Made by a program: the position numbers and the translations under genes
Shown here: positions 32,936 through 39,019 of the stretch, in pieces
How positions within the stretch are numbered: position 1 is the first letter of the stretch
How the letters are laid out: every line of letters begins with the position of its first letter
Origin: Flammeovirgaceae bacterium UBA2786
GTDB taxonomy: Bacteria > Bacteroidota > Bacteroidia > Cytophagales > Cyclobacteriaceae
Direction: 5' to 3'
DNA length: 39,019 nucleotides
NCBI GenBank assembly: GCA_002352225.1
Contig: DEIA01000034.1
Location: forward strand, 12,057 to 51,075
The notes under the pieces: model-generated
Told to the model about the DNA's origin: nothing
What the model saw: only the letters and a program-made list of their open reading frames with translations
The model's database searches: none

Positions 32936-34372
32936 ATGAAACGCACCAAGATTAACACATTATTAACCACGCAACCGGCTGGCCAACAGGTAAAAGCTGA
33001 AGGCTGGGTTCGTACATTCCGCAACAGCCAGTTTATTTCTATTAACGATGGCTCAACCATTCAAAATCTTCAGGCAGTTGTTGAACTTAATTCGCTGGAC
33101 GAAACTACGCTGAAACGCATAACAACCGGGGCCTGTATTTCGGTAGTGGGCGAGTTAATTGCCTCGCTGGGTAAAGGCCAGGCGGTAGAAATAAAGGTAA
33201 GCGAACTTACCATACTGGGCGATTGCGATGCCGAAGCCTATCCGCTGCAACTCAAGAACAGGCCCAGTCTGGAGTACCTGCGCGAAATTGCGCACCTGCG
33301 CTCGCGCACCAACACGTTTGGTGCTGTAATGCGTGTACGGCATGCCATGGCATACGCGATTCATAAATTTTTTAACGATCGTGGATTCTTTTACATCCAC
33401 ACCCCTATTATTACCGGTTCGGATGCCGAAGGTGCTGGTGCCATGTTTCGGGTTACCACATTAGATTCGAGCAACCCACCCCGCGATGAACAAGGACATA
33501 TAAACCATAAAGAAGATTTTTTTGGTAAAGAAACTAATCTAACCGTTTCGGGTCAGCTGGAAGGAGAAACCTATGCCCTTGCTTTAAGCGAGATTTATAC
33601 GTTTGGGCCAACGTTTAGAGCCGAAAATTCAAATACTACCCGGCATTTAGCTGAATTCTGGATGATAGAGCCTGAAATGGCATTCTATAACATTCAGGAT
33701 AACATGCAGCTGGCCACCGATCTGTTGCAATACCTGGTTAAGTATGCGCTGGACAATTGTAAAGACGATCTTGAGTTTTTACACAAACGCGCACAAGATG
33801 AAGAAAACACAAAGCCACAAGACCAACGTAGCGAACTGGGCTTACTGGAACGGCTGCGCTTTGTAACCGAAAACGAATTTCAGAAACTCAGCTATACCGA
33901 AGCCATTGATATTCTGAGAAATTCAAACCCGAATAAGAAAAAGAAATTTCAATACCTGATCGATCAATGGGGTGTGGACTTACAATCGGAACACGAACGC
34001 TACCTGGTCGAAAAGCATTTTAAAAAACCGGTAATTCTGTACAACTACCCGAAAGAGATTAAAGCGTTTTATATGCGCCAGAATGAGGACAATAAAACCG
34101 TAGCCGCTATGGATGTGTTGTTTCCGGGTATTGGCGAAATTATAGGAGGTTCGCAGCGCGAAGAACGCTACGATCGGTTATTGAAACGCGTACAAGAGTT
34201 GAATCTGCCCGAAAAAGAATTATGGTGGTATCTCGAACTACGCAAATTCGGATCGGCTCCTCACAGCGGATTTGGGTTGGGCTTTGAGCGGTTGATGTTA
34301 TTCGTAACGGGTATGACCAACATACGCGATGTAATTCCTTACCCGCGTTTTCCCGGAAACGCTGAATTTTAA
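32936..34372 (+). CDS. asnS: Asparaginyl-tRNA synthetase
   Basis: A 478-residue class IIb synthetase that charges tRNA-Asn. The N-terminal OB-fold anticodon-binding domain (about 15-100) has G-W-V-R-T-F-R-N-S. The catalytic domain shows motif 2 F-R-A-E-N-S-N-T-T-R-H-L-A-E-F-W-M-I-E-P-E, characteristic of AsnRS, and motif 3 G-F-G-L-G-F-E-R-L-M-L-F, closing with I-R-D-V-I-P-Y-P-R-F-P-G. The genus-typical insertion with P-Q-D-Q-R-S-E sits between. Direct charging implies that this organism need not rely on the GatCAB route for Asn-tRNA. Single gene; stop shared in TTAA with the convergent stress-protein gene. Confidence 0.95.
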   Translation: MKRTKINTLLTTQPAGQQVKAEGWVRTFRNSQFISINDGSTIQNLQAVVELNSLDETTLKRITTGACISVVGELIASLGKGQAVEIKVSELTILGDCDAEAYPLQLKNRPSLEYLREIAHLRSRTNTFGAVMRVRHAMAYAIHKFFNDRGFFYIHTPIITGSDAEGAGAMFRVTTLDSSNPPRDEQGHINHKEDFFGKETNLTVSGQLEGETYALALSEIYTFGPTFRAENSNTTRHLAEFWMIEPEMAFYNIQDNMQLATDLLQYLVKYALDNCKDDLEFLHKRAQDEENTKPQDQRSELGLLERLRFVTENEFQKLSYTEAIDILRNSNPNKKKKFQYLIDQWGVDLQSEHERYLVEKHFKKPVILYNYPKEIKAFYMRQNEDNKTVAAMDVLFPGIGEIIGGSQREERYDRLLKRVQELNLPEKELWWYLELRKFGSAPHSGFGLGFERLMLFVTGMTNIRDVIPYPRFPGNAEF

Positions 34373-35205
34373 TTTTTGCGCTTAACAGCCAAGAGCGGAA
34401 TAGTGCCCTGGTAAGCTAGCTTACGGGTTACACTTTTGCCAAAAATCTTTTCTTCGAGGCTTAGTTTGTGTGTAAATGTGGTTAAGATATCGCCATGCAC
34501 TTTCTGAATGTAATTGCCTATTGCCTGCGTAATGTCATCTTCCAGTATTAATTGGAATTTAACTTTATCGTACGCATACTTCTTTACAATTTCATCCACA
34601 GCTATCCCTGCACCTTCTATCTTCTTATCAATAGTTGGCGCTACATGTATCATGTGTACAAACGAGCCAAAAATTTTGGCGAACTCTACAATGGTGTCCA
34701 GTTCTTTCTTCACATTCTTCATATCAGTAGCATACACGATATTTTTCATATTCGTGTATTTGGCAAATGTTGGAATAGCCAACACAGGCACCGGGCACTC
34801 ATCAATTACTGAAACCGTGGTGCCGCCTAACCGGCCGGCTTTTTTAAGGGCCGATGCTCCCTGTAACCCCATCACTACCATGTTGGTAGGGTGATTAGTA
34901 ACATATTTACGCACCATCTCGGCTACGGTACGTGCTTTAACTGGCTTAAAGATGAGCGAGTAATTGCCCTTTACCTGCGCTTTCAACTCCTCCACCAGAT
35001 TGTTGCCCTCCTCCTGTGCAATTGCAGCAATTGTTTTTTCCAGTTGTTTGGTTTTAAAATTTGCTTTTGGAATACCATCTACCCGCACAATATTTAGAAT
35101 GGTAAAATTAGCACCCAATGGGGCTGCCATTTTAAGCGCGTACAACATAGCCACTTTAGAAAGAGGCGAAAAATCAGTTAGCAGAACAAGGTTTGGGGCT
35201 TTCAT
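34369..35205 (-). CDS. Universal stress protein with two UspA domains
   Basis: A 278-residue cytoplasmic protein made of two UspA folds. Domain 1 (about 1-145) starts N-L-V-L-L-T-D-F-S-P-L-S and keeps a Gly-rich nucleotide-loop-like motif (V-V-M-G-L-Q-G-A-S with G-G-T-T-V-S downstream), although the spacing is two residues longer than the usual G-x2-G-x9-G. Domain 2 (about 150-278, N-I-V-Y-A-T-D-M) has lost the first Gly pair and keeps only a partial G-K-S-V-T. So at most one domain seems able to bind ATP. Such tandem proteins accumulate in stress or growth arrest. The gene is alone on its strand and faces asnS. Confidence 0.87.
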   Translation of the reverse strand: MKAPNLVLLTDFSPLSKVAMLYALKMAAPLGANFTILNIVRVDGIPKANFKTKQLEKTIAAIAQEEGNNLVEELKAQVKGNYSLIFKPVKARTVAEMVRKYVTNHPTNMVVMGLQGASALKKAGRLGGTTVSVIDECPVPVLAIPTFAKYTNMKNIVYATDMKNVKKELDTIVEFAKIFGSFVHMIHVAPTIDKKIEGAGIAVDEIVKKYAYDKVKFQLILEDDITQAIGNYIQKVHGDILTTFTHKLSLEEKIFGKSVTRKLAYQGTIPLLAVKRKN

Positions 35206-35336
35206 CTGGATAGAAGATAATTCAATGCAACCAAAAGTACTGTGTTTGTTGTTATATCCCTAAAAAAACTCCTGCCAGAGGTAATTTTGTTATAGAAATG
35301 GAAGTTACTTTGTACCATCAAAAAATTACATAAAAC

Positions 35337-36542
35337 ATGCGTTTTCTTATTGTTGCCCTTTTGATTCCCGTTGCCGGAGCATTTGCCCAAAAGATTGAGG
35401 AGAAAAAAATTAAAACCCACATAACTGTGCTGGCTGCCGATGATATGGAAGGCCGGTTTTCCGGATCGGAAGGCGAACGTAAAGCACTCCAATACATTGA
35501 AAAAGAGTTTAAAGCTTTAAAACTCGTTCCAAAAGGTGAACAGGGGTACCAACAGCCGTTCCCTTTCAAAGCGGGTGTACACGGCACAGGTGCAGAAAGT
35601 AAAGCTCATAATGCAATAGCCTACCTCGATAATCAGGCTGACAAAACGATCATCATTGGCGCGCATTACGATCACCTGGGTTTAGGCGATAACGGAAGTT
35701 CGCTGGATGCCAACCCGAAAGGAAAAATTCATAACGGTGCCGATGATAACGCATCGGGCGTAGCGGGCGTATTGGAACTGGCCCGTTACTTTTCGCAAAA
35801 CAAGGTAAAAGAGAAAAGTAATTTTCTGTTTATCTGCTTCAGTGGCGAAGAGATGGGTTTGTTTGGATCTAAATATTTTACTGAACACCCCACGCTGGAC
35901 ATCAGCACGGTAACCTACATGATTAATATGGATATGATAGGCCGTTTGCCGGATAATAAAACTATTTCTGTTAGTGGAACTGGAACCAGCCCGGTTTGGG
36001 AACCGCTGTTAAAAAACATCTCTACTCCGCTAACTATAAAAACCGATTCTTCCGGTGTGGGTCCTTCCGATCATGCCTCGTTTTATTTGAAAAACATTCC
36101 AGCGCTGCATTTCTTCACGGGTTCGCACAGCGATTATCATAAACCTTCAGACGATTCTGAAAAAATAAATTATGCTGGTGAAAAAGAAGTGCTCGAATTA
36201 ATTGTTGCCGTAATTGAAAAGCTGGAGGCTGCACCAAAACTTACGTTCCTAACCACTAAACAAAAAACTATGTCTACACAATCATCCTTTAAAGTTACTT
36301 TAGGTGTAATGCCCAGCTACACTTCCGATCTGCCCGGTTTACTGGTTGATGGTGTAACCGATGGCCGGCCTGCACAGAAAGCAGGAATTCAAACCGGTGA
36401 TGTGATTATCCAAATCGGTGATCTGGAAATAAAAGACATTAACGACTATATGGGGGCGTTAGGCAAATTTGAAAAAGGTCAGACTGTACCCGTGAAAGTA
36501 AAACGTAAGGCAGAAACATTAACCCTGCAGGTTACGTTCTGA
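35337..36542 (+). CDS. Secreted M28 family aminopeptidase with C-terminal PDZ domain
   Basis: A 401-residue exported protein with a signal peptide (MRFLIVALLIPVAGAFAQ). Binuclear zinc ligands are arranged as in M28 peptidases: His110 in G-A-H-Y-D-H, Asp in G-A-D-D-N-A-S-G (about 134-141), catalytic and ligand Glu171/Glu172 in S-G-E-E-M-G, Asp199 in N-M-D-M-I-G and His268 in S-D-Y-H-K-P. From about residue 315 a PDZ domain follows (G-V-T-D-G-R-P-A-Q-K-A-G-I-Q-T-G-D-V-I). The combination is common in Bacteroidota and removes N-terminal residues from peptides in the periplasm or outside. Single gene. A weak -7-like TTACTTTG lies at 35305-35312. Confidence 0.9.
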   Translation: MRFLIVALLIPVAGAFAQKIEEKKIKTHITVLAADDMEGRFSGSEGERKALQYIEKEFKALKLVPKGEQGYQQPFPFKAGVHGTGAESKAHNAIAYLDNQADKTIIIGAHYDHLGLGDNGSSLDANPKGKIHNGADDNASGVAGVLELARYFSQNKVKEKSNFLFICFSGEEMGLFGSKYFTEHPTLDISTVTYMINMDMIGRLPDNKTISVSGTGTSPVWEPLLKNISTPLTIKTDSSGVGPSDHASFYLKNIPALHFFTGSHSDYHKPSDDSEKINYAGEKEVLELIVAVIEKLEAAPKLTFLTTKQKTMSTQSSFKVTLGVMPSYTSDLPGLLVDGVTDGRPAQKAGIQTGDVIIQIGDLEIKDINDYMGALGKFEKGQTVPVKVKRKAETLTLQVTF

Positions 36543-36631
36543 CTTTAAAAAAAAATCATAGCTCAGCGTATTATTGATGCCCGGATTTGTTTCGCGATTG
36601 CGTAAATCAGAAAACTGAGTGCCACAGGTTT

Positions 36632-37528
36632 TTACTTTTTCTCAACAGCATGTCCGCCAAATTCATTGCGCAGGGCAGCAACAATTTTACCCGAGAACGT
36701 ATCCTCGGTCTGAGAGCGGTAGCGCATCAGCAGCGACATGGTAATGACAGGTGTGGGTACTCCCATTTCTAGTGCTGTTTCCACGGTCCATTTGCCTTCG
36801 CCAGACGAATGCATCACTCCTTTTATCGATTCGAGATTTTTATCTTTCTCCAGGGCCCGTTGGGTAAGTTCCATTAACCAACTGCGCACCACCGAACCAT
36901 GATTCCAGACTTTGGCTACAGCGGCCAGATCCATTTCGGAATCCTGCCGGTGCAATACTTCCATGCCCTCGGCTATGGCTTGCATCATACCATATTCAAT
37001 TCCGTTATGTACCATCTTGGTAAAATGCCCGCTGCCGGTCTTGCCGCAGTATAAATATCCATTGGGTACTGAAATAGATTTGAATAACGCTTCGCAATAA
37101 TCGAACACTTCTTTCTTACCACCTATCATAGTGCATACACCATGCAATGCCCCTGTAACACCTCCACTTGTACCACAGTCTAAATAGTGAATACCCAGTT
37201 TTTCAAGGTCGCGTGCACGGGTTAGCGTATCTTTAAAATGTGAGTTTCCGCCATCAATCACAATGTCGTCAGGCGCCAGATGGTATTTCAGGTTGCTTAA
37301 CACAACATCTACCACATTACCGGCAGGTACCATAATCCAGACTACCTTCCGGTCTTTTAAAGCCAGAGCCATATCGCCAATAGTAGGAGCTGTAGCAACT
37401 TGCTCGGCTGCTATTTTTTCCATTGCTGATTTATTTACATCAAACGCCACCACCTCATGCCCCTTGCTTTTAAAATTGAGTGCAAGGTTATACCCCATTT
37501 TACCCAATCCGATTAAACCGATTTGCAT
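36632..37528 (-). CDS. gnd: 6-phosphogluconate dehydrogenase, short (YqeC-type) form
   Basis: A 298-residue protein, matching the short 6-phosphogluconate dehydrogenase group instead of the 470-residue form. The NAD(P) loop is G-L-G-K-M-G at 7-12. Substrate and catalytic motifs follow: D-G-G-N-S-H-F, L-D-C-G-T-S-G-G-V-T-G-A-L-H-G and the catalytic Lys/Asn segment G-H-F-T-K-M-V-H-N-G-I-E-Y-G. It decarboxylates 6-phosphogluconate to ribulose 5-phosphate; the short group often uses NAD. It lies downstream of the gluconokinase-type gene on the same strand, so the pair would turn gluconate into a pentose phosphate. A 164-base gap separates them, so separate promoters are possible. Confidence 0.9.
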   Translation of the reverse strand: MQIGLIGLGKMGYNLALNFKSKGHEVVAFDVNKSAMEKIAAEQVATAPTIGDMALALKDRKVVWIMVPAGNVVDVVLSNLKYHLAPDDIVIDGGNSHFKDTLTRARDLEKLGIHYLDCGTSGGVTGALHGVCTMIGGKKEVFDYCEALFKSISVPNGYLYCGKTGSGHFTKMVHNGIEYGMMQAIAEGMEVLHRQDSEMDLAAVAKVWNHGSVVRSWLMELTQRALEKDKNLESIKGVMHSSGEGKWTVETALEMGVPTPVITMSLLMRYRSQTEDTFSGKIVAALRNEFGGHAVEKK

Positions 37529-37692
37529 CCTGCTAGAGTTTAGTAATTAAGATTTTGTTCAGGCCCTGGCCAAAAAGCAAAGTAAACGATATAGAAACAT
37601 AACGAAAACCCGGTTTTGGGTGATTTACCCGATTCTAATCCCGCAACCGTTTGATTTGATCTTAAACACAGTTTTTAAAATGAAATTCAGGT

Positions 37693-39019
37693 CTAAAACA
37701 GCTCCTGAAGGGCCGTATATAACTTCAGAAAACGGCCGTAATCATCTTTATACACAAGAGCCTTGCTACTCTCGGGTTTATAAAAGGCATGTATCTGATT
37801 GCTAAATTGAAAAGGCAATCCCATTGTTTGAAAGCCAAGGTGTGCTGCACCCATAGCAGATGCATCGTGCCCGGATAAAACAGTTACTTCGCGATTAAGT
37901 ACATCGGCCAGCATTTGTACCCAGTCTGAAAAATGAATGATGCCACCACTTATTACAATCTTATCGGAATGCCCACAAACAGACTCTACACTTTCTGCAA
38001 TCCACTTTAGCTCATAACAAATTGATTCGAGTATAGCTCTTGCAAAATGAAGGCGGGAATGTTGCATGCCAATATTGAAGAAAACACCCCGGGCATCAGG
38101 ATTGTAAATAGGGGCTCGTTCGCCTTGCAGAAAAGGTAAGGCGAGTAGACCCTCGCTTCCGGCCGGAATGGTTGAACACGCCTGTGTAACAAGAGCTGGT
38201 AATTTTTCATCGCCCGTAAATTCCTTTATAAACCAATTCATTACCGCAGTTCCATTATTGGTTGCCCCTCCTGCAACGGTGTAGTTATCGGTCAATAAAT
38301 AATTAAACAACTTACCTGACGGATCGTATATCTGGCGTGTAGCGGCTCGTCTTACTGCACCACTGGTGCCCAATGTTATAGTAAGTGTTCCGGGTTGCAT
38401 GGCATTGCTGCCAAGCTGAGCCAGGCAGCCATCGCTGGCGCCAATAATCAATGGCACATGCTGATACCCGGCTATTAATTTATTAGAATTAATTTTAGCC
38501 CGATGCGTTGCCCGAACGGGTTTTGAAAGCCGCTGTATTGTAACACCAGCCAATTGCAGAGCTTCTTTACTCCATTCGCATGTATGAATATCAAACAGCC
38601 CGGTAGCCGATGCAATCGAATAATCAATGCAAAACTCTCCCGTAAGGTGATACCACACAAACTCCTTAATAGAAATAAATTTATAGGCTGTCGCAAATAA
38701 ATCAGGATCAGAATCACGCATCCACATCAACTTGCACAGGGGCGACATAGGGTGCACCGGAGTACCGGTTTGATGATGGACCTGTAACCCAATTGAAGAA
38801 TTGCGCAGTTGTTTGGCGTGTGCTGAGCTTCGTGTATCGGCCCAGATAAGTAAGGGTGAAATAGCAGCACCACTTTCGTTTACACCAACCACACTGTGCA
38901 TAGCACTACTAAAAACTATTGCACTTGTATTTGCCAGATCAATCTGAGATTGGATTGCCTGCAGCCCGGTAATAACAGCAGCCAGAATTTCATTAGCATC
39001 CTGTTCGGCATACCCCGGA
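37693..39019 (-). CDS. gntK: FGGY carbohydrate kinase, gluconokinase-type, 5' end outside the window
   Basis: The frame is open to the window edge and reads P-G-Y-A-E-Q-D before the first internal ATG at 38901, so this is the C-terminal 442 residues of a protein of about 500. FGGY features are V-F-S-S-A-M-H-S-V-V-G-V, W-A-D-T-R-S, G-A-S-D-G-C-L-A-Q-L-G with the catalytic Asp, L-G-T-S-G-A-V-R and I-S-G-G-I-I-H-F-S-D-W. The C-terminal style (A-S-A-M-G-A-A-H-L-G-F) is nearest to gluconate kinase (GntK/GntZ neighbourhood), and a gnd gene lies downstream. Xylulokinase or another sugar kinase is less likely but possible from sequence alone. Confidence 0.85.
   Translation of the reverse strand, partial: PGYAEQDANEILAAVITGLQAIQSQIDLANTSAIVFSSAMHSVVGVNESGAAISPLLIWADTRSSAHAKQLRNSSIGLQVHHQTGTPVHPMSPLCKLMWMRDSDPDLFATAYKFISIKEFVWYHLTGEFCIDYSIASATGLFDIHTCEWSKEALQLAGVTIQRLSKPVRATHRAKINSNKLIAGYQHVPLIIGASDGCLAQLGSNAMQPGTLTITLGTSGAVRRAATRQIYDPSGKLFNYLLTDNYTVAGGATNNGTAVMNWFIKEFTGDEKLPALVTQACSTIPAGSEGLLALPFLQGERAPIYNPDARGVFFNIGMQHSRLHFARAILESICYELKWIAESVESVCGHSDKIVISGGIIHFSDWVQMLADVLNREVTVLSGHDASAMGAAHLGFQTMGLPFQFSNQIHAFYKPESSKALVYKDDYGRFLKLYTALQELF

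Noticed and set aside
37605..37617. Dyad AAAACC-C-GGTTTT between gntK and gnd
   Set aside because: Only six-base arms in a 164-base gap with no regulator gene nearby; too weak to call an operator.
1..39019. Mobile elements, CRISPR arrays, prophage or restriction genes
   Set aside because: No transposase, integrase, spaced direct-repeat array, phage structural gene or methylase-nuclease pair was seen; vapBC is the only module of a mobile type.

Overview
The window is chromosomal DNA from a member of the Bacteroidota, most likely the Cytophagales. Four signals support this. Several genes have the Bacteroidota promoter form (TTTG, 19 bp, TAnnTTTG) and no clear Shine-Dalgarno sequence. There is a GlmU-like nucleotidyltransferase of the type typical of this phylum. 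There is a DUF5117/DUF4953-type zinc metalloprotease. Signal peptides end in the 'AQ' style. Base composition and gene density look uniform. I see no insertion sequence, integrase, prophage, CRISPR array or rRNA. This is mainly a housekeeping region with one small toxin-antitoxin module.

Layout, left to right. 1-744: 3' end of an unrecognised helical protein. 746-4559 (minus): a tight four-gene run of SMP-30-like lipoprotein, small membrane protein and two different beta-lactamase-fold serine hydrolases. 4739-7559: an M3 oligoendopeptidase facing a marR gene, with yceI upstream of marR. 7784-9875 (minus): a third serine hydrolase followed by a trmN6-like tRNA methyltransferase. 10043-13315: DEAD-box helicase convergent with a comM/yifB ATPase gene. 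13380-18521 (minus): vapBC, a Wzi-like outer-membrane protein, an MsbA-like ABC exporter, a small membrane/coiled-coil protein and gmhA, which looks like an envelope-polysaccharide group headed by a toxin-antitoxin pair. 18639-18884: rpmE2 (L31 type B) with its own promoter and terminator. 19186-23292 (plus): GlmU-like protein, DNA polymerase III delta', a lipoprotein cyclophilin and an RfbD-like reductase, packed as one operon. 23289-27274 (minus): amino-acid permease and zinc metalloprotease. 27407-28940 (plus): ECF sigma factor, overlapping small membrane protein, TonB. 29016-29089: tRNA-Arg(ACG) with a textbook promoter. 29186-29920: outer-membrane beta-barrel. 29917-32788 (minus): rpoN, a PAP2-like membrane protein and an enoyl-CoA hydratase/isomerase. 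32936-35205: asnS convergent with a double-domain universal stress protein. 35337-36542: M28 peptidase with a PDZ domain. 36632-39019 (minus): 6-phosphogluconate dehydrogenase and the 3' part of a gluconokinase-type FGGY kinase, together a gluconate-to-ribulose-5-phosphate route.

No obviously new multi-gene system is visible. The points most worth a second look are: the vapBC pair coupled to wzi and msbA, with a tandem operator exactly one helical turn apart; the ECF sigma/small membrane protein/TonB trio with no recognisable FecR-type anti-sigma factor; inverted repeats upstream of yceI that could be the site of the neighbouring MarR protein; and four convergent gene pairs whose stop codons overlap within a 4-bp TTAA or CTAA.
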